This document shows, piece by piece, positions 16,092-26,119 of a stretch of DNA of 64,000 nt. Numbering within the stretch: the stretch's first letter is position 1; each line of letters starts with the position of its first letter. The notes under the pieces were generated by a model, which was given only the letters and a program-made list of their open reading frames with translations, searched no databases and was not told where the DNA came from. The stretch is from Mycolicibacterium setense (GTDB lineage: Bacteria; Actinomycetota; Actinomycetes; Mycobacteriales; Mycobacteriaceae), in assembly GCF_000805385.1 (NCBI RefSeq), contig NZ_JTJW01000008.1:186001-250000 (forward strand), given 5' to 3'. The position numbers and the translations under genes are program-made.

Positions 16092-17548
16092 GGCGAACCC
16101 GTCGACGGCCGGCCCGGCGCACTGCGATTCTCCTTGATACCGAGCTCGGTCAGAATCTCCTTGCCCAGCATGGTCACGTCACCGGCACCCATGGTGAGCA
16201 CCACGTCGCCGTGGCGTACCGCGGCCGCCACCGCGGCGGCGACCGCCGAGAAATCCGGGACGTAGGTGACCGGCGCGGTGACATGCTCGGCGACGGTGGC
16301 GCCGCTGATGCCGGGAAGCGGCTGCTCACGCGCGGCGTAGACGTCGAGCACGAATACCTCGTCGGCAGCGCTCAGCGCGGCGCCGAACTCGGTCGCGAAA
16401 GTTGCTGTGCGCGAGTACAAATGCGGCTGGAAGGCGACGACCACCCGGCCACCGGTCTGGTCGACCACGGTCCGGGCCGCCTCTAGGGTGGCCCGCACCT
16501 CGGTCGGGTGATGCGCATAGTCGTCGAAGACCCGGACCCCGCTGAGTGAACCCACCAGCTCGAAACGCCTTCGTACACCCTCGAATCCGGCCAGCCCGTC
16601 GAGCACGGCCTCGGCGGACGCACCCACTTCGATGGCGGCCAGCAGCGCAGCCAGTGCATTGAGCGCCATGTGCCTGCCGGGCACCGCCAGCCGGATCGCA
16701 CGCGGGTGCGGCTCACCGGCGAGCTGAATGTGGGCCACTGCCCCGGTCCCCTGCTGTTCCCAGCTCAGCAAGGTGCCGGCAAGATCGTCGCCGGGCGTGC
16801 TGCCGTACCGCAACACCCGAATACCCAGTGAGGCAGTGTGTTCGGCGAGTGTTGCGGCTCCGGGATCATCGGTGCAGACCACGAGGGCTCCGCCCGGCGC
16901 GATGCGGTCGACGAACGCCGAGAACACCGCGGTGTAGGCCTCCTCGCTGCCGAAGAAATCCAGGTGATCGGCCTCGATGTTGGTGACCACCGCGACATTC
17001 GGGGTGTATTCCAGCAGCGAACCGTCGCTTTCGTCAGCCTCGGCGACAAAGCAGTTTCCGCTGCCGTGATGAGCGTTGGTGCCGGCCTCGCCCAGTTCTC
17101 CGCCCACGGCGAACGACGGATCGAAACCGCTGTGCTGCAACGCCACGATGAGCATCGACGTGGTGGTGGTCTTGCCGTGGGTACCCGTCACCATCAACGT
17201 GGTGTAACCGGCCATGAGTTTGGCCAGCACCACCGGACGCAGGATCACCGGGATTCCGCGGCGCCGGGCCTCGACCAGTTCGGGGTTGGTCTTGGGGATC
17301 GCGGCGTGGGTGGTGACCACCGCCGTCGGACCACCGGGCAACAGATCCAGTGACGACGCGTCGTGACCGATCCTGATCTCAGCACCTCGGGCCCGCAGGG
17401 CCACCACGCCGCGCGACTCCTTGGCGTCCGATCCGGATACCTGCCCACCGCGATCCAGCAGGATCCGGGCCACACCGGACATCCCGGCGCCCCCGATGCC
17501 GACCATGTGCACCCGCTGCAGCTCGGCCGGAAGTGAATTACCGTTCAC
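16088..17548 (-). CDS. murC: UDP-N-acetylmuramate--L-alanine ligase MurC
   Basis: Adds L-alanine (first residue of the stem peptide) to UDP-N-acetylmuramate (N-glycolyl form in mycobacteria), using ATP, in the cytoplasm. 486 aa with the three Mur ligase domains: N-terminal UDP-binding (MVGIGGAGMSGVARILL), central ATPase with P-loop GTHGKTTTTSM, and a C-terminal domain with FDDYAHHPTEV. ATG at 17548 overlaps the murG end by 4 bp. Every neighbour is a peptidoglycan or division gene. Confidence 0.97.
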   Translation of the reverse strand: MNGNSLPAELQRVHMVGIGGAGMSGVARILLDRGGQVSGSDAKESRGVVALRARGAEIRIGHDASSLDLLPGGPTAVVTTHAAIPKTNPELVEARRRGIPVILRPVVLAKLMAGYTTLMVTGTHGKTTTTSMLIVALQHSGFDPSFAVGGELGEAGTNAHHGSGNCFVAEADESDGSLLEYTPNVAVVTNIEADHLDFFGSEEAYTAVFSAFVDRIAPGGALVVCTDDPGAATLAEHTASLGIRVLRYGSTPGDDLAGTLLSWEQQGTGAVAHIQLAGEPHPRAIRLAVPGRHMALNALAALLAAIEVGASAEAVLDGLAGFEGVRRRFELVGSLSGVRVFDDYAHHPTEVRATLEAARTVVDQTGGRVVVAFQPHLYSRTATFATEFGAALSAADEVFVLDVYAAREQPLPGISGATVAEHVTAPVTYVPDFSAVAAAVAAAVRHGDVVLTMGAGDVTMLGKEILTELGIKENRSAPGRPSTGSP

Positions 17549-18735
17549 TGCAGCCTCTTTCGTTGAGCGTGGGCGATGTCGAGGGCGACCTGCGCCACCC
17601 GCCTCGCGGCATCGGGATGACCGGACAGCGAGGCAGCGGCCGTCATGGCCGCCAACCGCGCATCGTCGGTCATCAGGCTTGCGACCGTGTCGGCCACGAA
17701 TCCACCGGTCAGCTGGGCGTCGTCGACGATGATGCCGCCGCCGGCCGACACCACCGGCAGCGCGTTGAGCCGCTGCTCACCGTTGCCGATCGGAAGCGGA
17801 ACGTATACCGCGGGCAGCCCCACGGCGGTCACCTCGGCCACCGTCATCGCCCCGGAGCGGCAGATCGCCAGATCTGCCGCGGCATAGGCCAGGTCCATCC
17901 GGTCCAGGTACGGCACCGCGACATAGGGCGGGCGCCCCGCCGCTGCCTGCGGCAGATCGAGGGTGTTCTTCGGCCCGTGCGCATGCAGAACCGAAACACC
18001 AGCAGCGGCAAGGGCTTCGGCAGCCGAGGACACCGCACGGTTGATCGATTGCGCTCCCTGCGAACCGCCGAACACCAGCAGTACCTTGGCGTCGGGGGGG
18101 AAGCCGAAGAATGCCCGGGCTTCGGCCCGCAGCGCGGCACGGTCCAGCGAGGTGATCGCCGCGCGCACAGGCACTCCGACCACCTCGACCTTGCGCAGCC
18201 CCGGCTCGGGTACCGCCGAGAGCACCCGGCGCGCCGATACCGCACCGACCCGGTTGGCCAGTCCGGCGCTGGCATTGGCCTCGTGGACCACCACCGGGAC
18301 GGCGCGCCGGCGACCGTGCAGACCGAAGCCGCCACGGGCCGCGAGATAGGCCGGCAGCGCCACGTAGCCGCCGAACCCGATCACCACGTCGGCCTCTACC
18401 CCGGCCAGGATCGAGCGAGTCTGACGGATCGCGGCGCGCACGCGCAGCGGTAACCGCACCAGATCACCCGACGGCTTGCGCGGAAGCGGCACCGGGGTGA
18501 TCAGCTCGAGGTCGTAGCCGCGCTGTGGCACCAGCCGGGTTTCCAGCCCGCGGGCGGTTCCCAGGGCGGTGATCCGCACCTGCGGATCGATTTCACGGAG
18601 CGCGTCGGCCACCGCCATGGCCGGCTCGACGTGCCCAGCCGTGCCGCCACCGGCCAGAACGACGGATATCCCCCGGTCGCCAGGCTCCTGCCCCCGAAGA
18701 CCAGCTGCGCCCCGGCCCGTTGTTCCCTGACTCAC
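17545..18735 (-). CDS. murG: UDP-GlcNAc transferase MurG (lipid I to lipid II)
   Basis: A peripheral GT-B glycosyltransferase on the inner membrane face that adds GlcNAc to lipid I. 396 aa. N-terminal Rossmann domain has GGGTAGHVEPAMAVA and IGFGGYVALPAY; HEANASAGLANR follows, and the C-terminal UDP-GlcNAc domain has VFGGSQGAQSIN, RSGAMTVAEVTAVGLPAVYVPLP and NGEQRLNA. GTG start at 18735 overlaps the ftsW stop. The first 20 residues are a non-conserved, Gly-rich leader. Confidence 0.97.
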   Translation of the reverse strand: MSQGTTGRGAAGLRGQEPGDRGISVVLAGGGTAGHVEPAMAVADALREIDPQVRITALGTARGLETRLVPQRGYDLELITPVPLPRKPSGDLVRLPLRVRAAIRQTRSILAGVEADVVIGFGGYVALPAYLAARGGFGLHGRRRAVPVVVHEANASAGLANRVGAVSARRVLSAVPEPGLRKVEVVGVPVRAAITSLDRAALRAEARAFFGFPPDAKVLLVFGGSQGAQSINRAVSSAAEALAAAGVSVLHAHGPKNTLDLPQAAAGRPPYVAVPYLDRMDLAYAAADLAICRSGAMTVAEVTAVGLPAVYVPLPIGNGEQRLNALPVVSAGGGIIVDDAQLTGGFVADTVASLMTDDARLAAMTAAASLSGHPDAARRVAQVALDIAHAQRKRLQ

Positions 18736-20360
18736 CCGTAACGCTGACCTTCCAAAGTTCGGGCCCGTTGGCCCTGTTTCCGCTGGCCTGCAGGATATCG
18801 GACCGAGGACCGGCCGCCTCCGGGCGGCTGCTGGCCGGTAGCGGCCCCGGATCGGCGCACGGGCCGGTCGGCGGCGTGCGGCGCGCGACGGGCCGCTCCC
18901 GCTTTCTTGGCTCCTTGTTTGGCCCTGGCCTGTTTGCCCGGCTGTTTGACGGCCGGCTTGGCTCCGGCCTTGCCGTTGGGTTTGGCCGCGCTGCGCGGGG
19001 GCGACTTCCGGCGATCGTGCAGCCGGTTGCGGGCGACCTCCAACCGGGTCGGGACGTACGGCTCGGGCAATGGCAGCCGCAACAGCCGGTTCACCCGGTC
19101 ATCGCGGCCTGCCCGCAGCGCCGCCACCGCCTCCGGTTCGTGTCGGGCCGCGTTGGTGATCAGACCCATCATCAGAAGCGTTGTGGCCTGCGAGGATCCA
19201 CCAGCCGAGATCAACGGCAGCTGCAGACCGGTGACCGGCAGCAGCCCCACCACGTAGCCGACGTTGATGAACATCTGACCGACGATCCACAGCGTGGTGG
19301 TGGCGGTCAGCAGGCGCAGGAACGGATCTGCCGAACGCCGGGCGATGCGCATACCCGTGTAGGCGAACAGCCCGAACAGCGCCAGCAGGCCGAGTGCTCC
19401 GACGAATCCCAGTTCCTCGCCGATGATGGCGAAGATGAAGTCGTTGTGCGCATTGGGCAGGTAGTTCCACTTCGCCGTGCCCTGGCCGAGCCCGTCACCG
19501 AAGATGCCGCCGTTGGCCAGGGCGAACCGGGCCTGCCGGGACTGGTAACCGATGCCCTGACCGTCGGCCCCCGGGTCCAGCCAGGACTGCACCCGGTCGG
19601 ACCGGTAGCCCGCGGAGACCGCGAGCACCGCGGCTGCGAGCACCGCGGCGAGCAGGGAGGAAATGAACACCCGTAGCGGCAGGCCGGCGTACCAGAGCAG
19701 ACCCAGCAGGATGATGCTCAGCGACACCGTCTGGCCGAGGTCTGGCTGGGCGACGATCAACGCCAGCGCGATCACCGCGGCGGGCACCAGTGGGATCAAC
19801 ATCTCGCGCAGCGACGCCCGCTCCATGCGGCGCGCCGCCAGCAGGTGCGCGCCCCAGATCGCGAAGGCGATCTTGGCCAGCTCCGAGGGCTGCATAGAGA
19901 ATCCGGCGACGACGAACCAACCACGGGAACCGTTGGCCACCTTTCCGATTCCCGGAATGAGCACCAGCACCAGGAGCACGATCGTGAAGGCAAACCCTGG
20001 GAACGCGAGTCTGCGCAGGGTCCGAACCGATATCCGCAGGGCCAGATAGAAAGCGATGAGCCCGACGACGGTCCACATCACCTGGCGGCCGAACACCGCC
20101 CAGGGCGACCCGTCGAAGTCATAGGAATACACGCCCGAGGCCGAGAGGACCATGATCAGACCGAGCGTCGTGAGTAGCGCGGTGACCGCGATGATCAGAT
20201 GGAACGACGTCATCGGCCGGCTCAGCCAGGCGCCGAACCGGGTACGCGGCGCGGCGGACGGCGACGCGGAACTCGCCTCGGCCGATCCGCCCTCGGCGGT
20301 GGTGGTGTCGCCGGTCGCGTCGGCACCACGGCGGCGCAACCGGGCCAGGATGTCGGCCAC
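18732..20360 (-). CDS. ftsW: Septal peptidoglycan polymerase FtsW (SEDS family)
   Basis: A ten-helix SEDS glycosyltransferase that polymerises lipid II at the septum together with PbpB. 542 aa. A cytoplasmic N-terminus of about 50 aa precedes the membrane domain (about 50-440), which has the SEDS motifs SRGWFVVAGFSMQPSELAKIA, VAQPDLGQT, GQGTAKWNYLPNAHNDFIFAIIGEELGF and ISAGGSSQATTLLMMG. The C-terminal tail (about 450-542) is very basic and Lys/Ala/Pro-rich, a mycobacterial feature implicated in FtsZ binding. Starts 5 bp after the murD stop. Confidence 0.96.
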   Translation of the reverse strand: MADILARLRRRGADATGDTTTAEGGSAEASSASPSAAPRTRFGAWLSRPMTSFHLIIAVTALLTTLGLIMVLSASGVYSYDFDGSPWAVFGRQVMWTVVGLIAFYLALRISVRTLRRLAFPGFAFTIVLLVLVLIPGIGKVANGSRGWFVVAGFSMQPSELAKIAFAIWGAHLLAARRMERASLREMLIPLVPAAVIALALIVAQPDLGQTVSLSIILLGLLWYAGLPLRVFISSLLAAVLAAAVLAVSAGYRSDRVQSWLDPGADGQGIGYQSRQARFALANGGIFGDGLGQGTAKWNYLPNAHNDFIFAIIGEELGFVGALGLLALFGLFAYTGMRIARRSADPFLRLLTATTTLWIVGQMFINVGYVVGLLPVTGLQLPLISAGGSSQATTLLMMGLITNAARHEPEAVAALRAGRDDRVNRLLRLPLPEPYVPTRLEVARNRLHDRRKSPPRSAAKPNGKAGAKPAVKQPGKQARAKQGAKKAGAARRAPHAADRPVRRSGAATGQQPPGGGRSSVRYPAGQRKQGQRARTLEGQRYG

Positions 20361-20365
20361 CTCGC

Positions 20366-21862
20366 CTACCCGATCGCAGCGCGGACGGCACCGGCGAACG
20401 CGTCGCCGCGCTGGCCGTAGCCGCTGAACTGATCGAAGGACGCGCCTGCCGGGGCCAGCAACACCGTGTCACCCGATGCAGCCAACCCGCGGGCGGCGTC
20501 CACGACCGCCGCCATGACCGCGTCGGAGACCGGGCGGTCCGCGACGGCGATCACACGAGTCACATGATCATCAATAGACTCATTCGTCTCAAGCACCCCA
20601 GAATCCTCCCCCGTCACAACCTCGACGACGGGTACATCCGGGGCGTGTCGCGATAACGCGTCGGCAACCATCTGCCGGTCCCGGCCGATCAGCACCACCC
20701 CGACCAGCCGATTCGCCACCTCACGGACCAGTTCGTCCACCGAGGCACCCTTCAGCAAGCCTCCGGCGACCCAGACCACCCGGTCGAACGCGGTGATCGA
20801 GGCCTGGGCGGCGTGCGGGTTGGTGGCCTTGGAGTCGTCGACGTAGCGGACCCCGTCGAGCTCGCCGACGAACTCTGCCCGGTGCCTGCCGACCTGGAAC
20901 GACGCCAGCGCCGCCGCGATGGATTCCGGGGCAACGCCGACCGCACGGGCCAGCGCCGCGGCCGCCAGCGCGTCGAGCACACCTACCGGCCCGGCCACGC
21001 TGATCGTCGCGGCATCAGCCAATTCGACCCCGGCGCCGAAGGCACGGTCGACCAGCTTGCCGGCGCGGACACCGAGCTCACCGTCGGCGGGCTCGCCCAG
21101 CCGGAACCCCACCCTGACCGCGGCCCCGGCGGTCGGCAGCAGACCGGCCGCCACCGGATCGTCGAGGCCGACCACAGCCACCCGCCCGGCCAGCGCCCTG
21201 GCCTTGTCGGCGGCGTAGGCAGCCATCGAACCGTGCCAGTCCAGGTGGTCCTCGGCCACGTTGAGCACCGCACCGGCATCCGGACGCAGCGAGGGTGCCC
21301 AGTGCAACTGGAAGCTCGACAACTCGACCGCCAGCAACTCCGCCGGCTGATCCAGCACCGCCAGCACGGGATCACCGATGTTGCCGCACAACAGGCTTCG
21401 CCGCCCGTCGGCCAGCAGCATCTCGTGCAGCATCGAGGTGGTCGTGGTCTTGCCGTTGGTACCGGTGACCACCAGCCAGCGCCGTGGCGGACCGTAGCGG
21501 CCCGCGGCGTCCAGCCGCCAGGCCAGCTCCACATCGCCCCAGATCGGCACGCCGGCCTCGGCCGCGGCCGCCAGCACCGGCGCCGTGGGTGGGAATCCCG
21601 GGCTGGTCACGACGACTGCGTAGCCGGCGATGCCGGCGATGGCGCCGGCCGGGTCGACCACCGTGGTGCCCTGCTCGGCATAGGCCCGCAGGGCCTCGGC
21701 GCGGTCATCGCACAGCGTCGCAGCGACGCCGAGCGGCGCCAGCGCCGTCAGTACCGCACGTCCGGTGACTCCGGCACCGGTGACCAACACCGGCGCCCCG
21801 GGGGTCAGCAGCGAGAGAAGCCCCCGGTCGTCACCGTCGCGCTCGCCGGATGGGCCGGCCAC
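20366..21862 (-). CDS. murD: UDP-N-acetylmuramoylalanine--D-glutamate ligase MurD
   Basis: Adds D-glutamate to the stem peptide. 498 aa from GTG 21862, chosen because it is the first usable start after mraY (stop at 21864). The open frame upstream is antisense-free but lies inside mraY. Domains: N-terminal UDP-sugar Rossmann domain (VLVTGAGVTGRAVL), ATPase with P-loop GTNGKTTTTSM, NVAEDHLDWHGS, and the C-terminal domain with VRYVDDSKATNPHAA and the LLAPAGASFDQFSGYGQRGDAF motif. The start codon is one base from the mraY stop codon. Confidence 0.96.
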   Translation of the reverse strand: MAGPSGERDGDDRGLLSLLTPGAPVLVTGAGVTGRAVLTALAPLGVAATLCDDRAEALRAYAEQGTTVVDPAGAIAGIAGYAVVVTSPGFPPTAPVLAAAAEAGVPIWGDVELAWRLDAAGRYGPPRRWLVVTGTNGKTTTTSMLHEMLLADGRRSLLCGNIGDPVLAVLDQPAELLAVELSSFQLHWAPSLRPDAGAVLNVAEDHLDWHGSMAAYAADKARALAGRVAVVGLDDPVAAGLLPTAGAAVRVGFRLGEPADGELGVRAGKLVDRAFGAGVELADAATISVAGPVGVLDALAAAALARAVGVAPESIAAALASFQVGRHRAEFVGELDGVRYVDDSKATNPHAAQASITAFDRVVWVAGGLLKGASVDELVREVANRLVGVVLIGRDRQMVADALSRHAPDVPVVEVVTGEDSGVLETNESIDDHVTRVIAVADRPVSDAVMAAVVDAARGLAASGDTVLLAPAGASFDQFSGYGQRGDAFAGAVRAAIG

Positions 21863-21863
21863 G

Positions 21864-22943
21864 TCAGGCCCCGACAGCGGTGAGCCACTCGCTGTAGAAC
21901 AGAGCCACACCCAGACCGCACGCGATTGCCGTCAGCAGCCAGAACCGGATGATGACCGTGGTCTCGGCCCAACCGACCAATTCGAAATGGTGATGGAACG
22001 GCGCCATCCGGAACACCCGGCGGCCCGTGGTGCGGAAGGTGAGGATCTGCACCACCACCGAGGTCACCTCGGCCACGAACAACGCACCCAGGACCACCGC
22101 GAGGATCTCGGTCCGGCTCGTCACCGAGAGCCCGGCGATGATGCCGCCAAGGGCCAGCGAGCCGGTATCGCCCATGAAGATCTTGGCCGGCGCGGCATTC
22201 CACCACAGGAAGCCGATGCACGCTCCCGCCGTCGCGGCCGCGATGATCGCCAGGTCCAGCGGATCGCGCACGTTGTAGCAGCCCAGGCCCGGCGCCGTCG
22301 CGCAGGCATTGCGGTACTGCCAGAACGTGATCAGCACGTAGGCCGCACTCACCATCGCCATCGCGCCCGCCGCCAGCCCGTCCAGGCCGTCGGTGAAGTT
22401 CACCGCATTCGACCAGGCACTGACGATGACCACGCAGAACAGCACGAACACCCATGACGCCAGCGTCACCGTGGCGATCTCGCGGACATAGGACAACTCG
22501 GGGCTGCCCGGGGTGAGCCCGTCCCCGTTGCGGAACTGCAGGACCAGCACGCCGAACAACACCGCGGCGGTCAGCTGCCCGACGGTCTTGGCTGTCTTGT
22601 TCAGGCCCAGGTTGCGTGAGCGTCGCAGCTTGATGAGGTCGTCGACGAATCCGACCAGGCCGAGCATGGTGGCCAGCCCCAGCACCAGAACGCCCGATGC
22701 CGACGGCCCGTCACCGCCGAGCGCCACGCCCACCAGGTGGGTGCCCAGATAGCCGGCCCAGATGCCGGCCACGATGGCCACACCACCCATCGACGGGGTG
22801 CCACGCTTCTTGGCGTGGCTGGCCGGCCCGTCCTCGCGGATCTCATGGCCCAGCCCACGCTTGGTGAACAGCCGGATCAACGCAGGGGTCAGCAGGATCG
22901 AGACCGTCAGTGCGATACCGACGGCAATGAGGATGAGCTTCAT
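21864..22943 (-). CDS. mraY: Phospho-MurNAc-pentapeptide translocase MraY
   Basis: An integral membrane enzyme that moves phospho-MurNAc-pentapeptide from UDP to decaprenyl phosphate, making lipid I. 359 aa with ten hydrophobic helices. Active-site motifs: GFVDDLIKLRR (Asp-rich Mg2+ motif), NAVNFTDGLDGLAAG, MGDTGSLALGG, and the HHH loop (APFHHHFELVGW). ATG at 22943 overlaps the murF stop by 4 bp. It is the target of several nucleoside antibiotics in this family. Confidence 0.97.
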   Translation of the reverse strand: MKLILIAVGIALTVSILLTPALIRLFTKRGLGHEIREDGPASHAKKRGTPSMGGVAIVAGIWAGYLGTHLVGVALGGDGPSASGVLVLGLATMLGLVGFVDDLIKLRRSRNLGLNKTAKTVGQLTAAVLFGVLVLQFRNGDGLTPGSPELSYVREIATVTLASWVFVLFCVVIVSAWSNAVNFTDGLDGLAAGAMAMVSAAYVLITFWQYRNACATAPGLGCYNVRDPLDLAIIAAATAGACIGFLWWNAAPAKIFMGDTGSLALGGIIAGLSVTSRTEILAVVLGALFVAEVTSVVVQILTFRTTGRRVFRMAPFHHHFELVGWAETTVIIRFWLLTAIACGLGVALFYSEWLTAVGA

Positions 22944-24499
22944 CGGTCGCCGCTCCGATCTGTTTCAGCGGTCGGAGACGGCGATCCAGGTTCTGGGGCG
23001 ATCAGCGCATCGGCGAGAGCCCCCAACCCCACCGAGTTGGATGCCTTCACCAGCACCACGTCCCCCGGCTGCAGCTCAGCCTGCAACAGGGCCAGTGCGG
23101 AATCGGCGTCGTCGACCATCGTGGACTCAGATCCCCACGAACCCTCCATCACCGCGCCATGGTGCATGGCGTTCATAGCCCTCCCGGTTCCGACGACGAT
23201 TAACCGAGACACATCTAAGCGCACCGCGAAGCGGCCGATGGCGTCGTGCTCGGTTATGGCGTCGTCGCCGAGTTCGGCCATCTCGCCCAGGACCGCCCAA
23301 CTGCGACGCTTTTCGCCCGGCCCGACGGCCGGCTCAGGTGAGCTCCGACGGGCCATCCACGCCAGTGCCTTCAACCCCGCCCGCATCGAATCCGGGTTGG
23401 CGTTGTAGGCGTCGTTGATCACCGTCACGCCGTCGGCACGGGTGGCAACCTGCATCCGGCGCCGCGAGACCGGGCTGGCGCCGGCCAGCGCCATGGCGAC
23501 CTGATCCAGGCCGGCACCGCACTGCAGTGCCACCGCCGCCGCACACAACGCGTTGCCGACCTGATGGTCGCCGTGCACCGAGAGTGCCACCTCGACCTGG
23601 TCGCCGCCGGCGTGCAAGGTGAAACGCGGCCGCGCCAGATCATCGAGCGCGACCGGGCCGGCCCACACGTCGACCTCGGAACCAGGCTCACGCGACACCC
23701 GCACCACGCGGGCCGCGGTCGCGCCGGCCATCGCCGCCACGGCCGTGTCGTCCACGTTGAGGATCACCACGCCCGAGGCCGGAACAGCTTGCGGCAACTC
23801 GGCTTTGGTTCTCGCAATGGCCTCGCGCGAGCCGAACTCCCCGAGGTGGGCGGTACCCACGTTGAGCACCACCGCGATCTGGGGCGGGGCGATCGCGGCC
23901 AGGGCGGCGATGTTGCCCGTATGCCGGGCAGACATCTCCAGGATCAGGTAATCGGTCTCGGGTGTCGCCCGCAGCACCGTCCAGGGGTGGCCCAGCTCGT
24001 TGTTGAAGGAGCCCGGCGGTGCAACGACCTGACCGAGCGGGTCCAGCACCGCGGCCAGCAGATCCTTGGTCGAGGTCTTGCCGGAGGATCCGGTGACCCC
24101 GATGATGGTCAACCCACCTGCGACGAGCTCGGCCGCCACCGCCGCCGCGAGCTTCGCCAGCGCGGCCAGCACCGCCGCACCGGAACCGTCGGTATCGAAT
24201 TCCAAAGCGCCAGAAGCGGCGTCGGCTGCCCCCGGCGCGGGGCGAACCACAATCGCAGGCACCCCGACCGGGCGCGCGGCCAGCACTGCGACGGCCCCGG
24301 AGGCCACCGCGGCCGCCGCGAAGTCGTGCCCGTCGGTGCGTGCGCCCGGCAGTGCCAGGAACAGCCCGCCGGGGCCGACGGCGCGGGAGTCGAATTCCAC
24401 CGTGCCCGTGACACGGGTCGCGGCAGCCTCCTCGGCAGTGATGTCGGCCAACTCGCCACCGACGATCTCGGCGATCCTGGCGATGGTCATCTCGATCAC
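22940..24499 (-). CDS. murF: UDP-MurNAc-tripeptide--D-Ala-D-Ala ligase MurF
   Basis: Completes the pentapeptide by adding D-Ala-D-Ala. 519 aa. N-terminal domain MTIARIAEIVGGELAD, ATPase P-loop GSSGKTSTKDLL, LEMSARHTGNIAAL, and the C-terminal NDAYNANPDSMRAGLKAL motif typical of MurF. GTG 24499 is taken as start because it makes a GTGA overlap with the murE stop and matches the MIE(M/L)T start of homologs; ATG at 24490 would lose only three residues. A central Ala-rich insert (about 95-115) lengthens it compared with E. coli. Confidence 0.96.
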   Translation of the reverse strand: MIEMTIARIAEIVGGELADITAEEAAATRVTGTVEFDSRAVGPGGLFLALPGARTDGHDFAAAAVASGAVAVLAARPVGVPAIVVRPAPGAADAASGALEFDTDGSGAAVLAALAKLAAAVAAELVAGGLTIIGVTGSSGKTSTKDLLAAVLDPLGQVVAPPGSFNNELGHPWTVLRATPETDYLILEMSARHTGNIAALAAIAPPQIAVVLNVGTAHLGEFGSREAIARTKAELPQAVPASGVVILNVDDTAVAAMAGATAARVVRVSREPGSEVDVWAGPVALDDLARPRFTLHAGGDQVEVALSVHGDHQVGNALCAAAVALQCGAGLDQVAMALAGASPVSRRRMQVATRADGVTVINDAYNANPDSMRAGLKALAWMARRSSPEPAVGPGEKRRSWAVLGEMAELGDDAITEHDAIGRFAVRLDVSRLIVVGTGRAMNAMHHGAVMEGSWGSESTMVDDADSALALLQAELQPGDVVLVKASNSVGLGALADALIAPEPGSPSPTAETDRSGDR

Positions 24500-26067
24500 G
24501 TGCCCGGCTCCCCTGACTTGAGTACCTCCAACGCCGCCGCCAACTCGTCACGGTCATCGAACGGCCGGGTGCGCCCGCCACCGGTCTGTCCGCTCTCGTG
24601 GCCCTTGCCTGCGATCAGCACCACGTCGCCGGGCTTGGCCCAGGCCACCGCATGGTCGATCGCCGCGCGCCGGTCACCGACCTCCACGACCTCCGCCCCC
24701 GAGGCAGCCTCGGACGCTCCGGACATGATCGCCGCCCGGATCAATGCCGGGTCCTCGTCACGGGGATTGTCATCGGTGACGACGACGAGATCCGCCAGTT
24801 CGGCGGCGACGCGCCCCATCGGCGCGCGCTTGCCCGGATCCCGGTTGCCGCCGGCCCCGAACACCACCGCGATGCGCCCCGGATCCGATGCACCGGGAGC
24901 CTCTCCCGTCGCCAGGCTCGCCCGTAGGGTCTCCAGCACGGCCTGTAGCGCCCCTGGTTTGTGCGCGTAATCGACCAGTGCCAGAAAAGGCTGACCGCGG
25001 TCGATCGGCTGCAGCCGGCCCGGCACGGTCGCCGTGCGCAACCCGGCCGCCGCCCGATCGGGCGGCACCCCGGCGCGGTCCAGGAGCGCGACCGCCAGGG
25101 CCGCGTTCGCAACGTTGTACCCGCCGGTCAGTCCGATCCGCAGCTCGTGGGGCACCCCGGCCGGTTCGACGAGAGTGAACTGCTGGGCCCCCGCACCTAC
25201 CGCCGTGATGTTCCGCGCCTGCCAGTCGGCTGGGGCGCCCGTGGCGCTGACGGTGGTCACCGTCTCGGCCCGGCCGGCCATCGTCGCACCCGCATCGTCG
25301 TCGACACAGATCACCGCCGCTGCGGCGTGGTTGCGCGACCGGGCATCGAACAGACGGGCCTTGGCCTCGAAGTAGTCCTGCATCGTGGGATGGAAATCCA
25401 GGTGATCACGGGACAGGTTCGTGAACCCGCCGAGCGCGAAATCGATCCCGTCGACGCGGCCCAACGTCAGGGCGTGGCTGGACACCTCCATCACCACGGT
25501 GTCCACACCGCTTTCGACCATCACGGCCAAGAGCGCCTGTAGATCCGGCGCCTCGGGAGTGGTCAGCGCGCTCGGCAGATCCCGCCCGTCGATGCGCACT
25601 CCCACCGTGCCGATCAGTCCGGCCACCCGGCCCGCGGCCCGCAGTCCGGCTTCGACCAGATACGTCGTGGTGGTCTTGCCGGAGGTTCCGGTGACCCCGA
25701 TGACCGTCAGCCGCTGCGACGGACGGCCGTACACCTCGGCGGCCACCTCGCCGAGCACCGAACGCGGGTCGGGATGAACCAGCACCGGGACGTCGAGCCC
25801 GCCGCATTCAGCGGCACCGGCAGCATCGGTGAGCACCGCCACCGCACCGGCGGCGACCGCGTCGGCCGCATAGCGTGCGCCGTGCACCGCAGAACCCGGC
25901 AGCGCGGCGAACAGGTCCCCCGGACGGGCGTCCTGACCGCGCAGGGTCACTCCTGTCACCCGAAGTTCCGGCAGCGGATTTCCGGTGGCGGATACCGCTT
26001 GGACCTGTTCGGCGAGCGGCACTAGGTATTGGCCGGCGGGACGGCTGGGACGCAGCTTCATGGCCAT
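24496..26067 (-). CDS. murE: UDP-MurNAc-L-Ala-D-Glu--meso-DAP ligase MurE
   Basis: Adds meso-diaminopimelate to the stem peptide. 523 aa. N-terminal UDP domain, ATPase P-loop GTSGKTTTTYLVE, MEVSSHAL, HLDFH, and the C-terminal VTDDNPRDEDP motif; the DNPR sequence is the signature of meso-DAP (rather than Lys) specificity. Separated from pbpB by 52 bp. In M. tuberculosis the pbpB-murE interval holds a PE_PGRS gene and several extra genes, so the compact form here is likely the ancestral one. Confidence 0.97.
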   Translation of the reverse strand: MAMKLRPSRPAGQYLVPLAEQVQAVSATGNPLPELRVTGVTLRGQDARPGDLFAALPGSAVHGARYAADAVAAGAVAVLTDAAGAAECGGLDVPVLVHPDPRSVLGEVAAEVYGRPSQRLTVIGVTGTSGKTTTTYLVEAGLRAAGRVAGLIGTVGVRIDGRDLPSALTTPEAPDLQALLAVMVESGVDTVVMEVSSHALTLGRVDGIDFALGGFTNLSRDHLDFHPTMQDYFEAKARLFDARSRNHAAAAVICVDDDAGATMAGRAETVTTVSATGAPADWQARNITAVGAGAQQFTLVEPAGVPHELRIGLTGGYNVANAALAVALLDRAGVPPDRAAAGLRTATVPGRLQPIDRGQPFLALVDYAHKPGALQAVLETLRASLATGEAPGASDPGRIAVVFGAGGNRDPGKRAPMGRVAAELADLVVVTDDNPRDEDPALIRAAIMSGASEAASGAEVVEVGDRRAAIDHAVAWAKPGDVVLIAGKGHESGQTGGGRTRPFDDRDELAAALEVLKSGEPGT

Positions 26068-26119
26068 GCCACAGTACCCATCTGCGGTCCGCGGACCGCA
26101 CCACCCACGACTATCGCGG

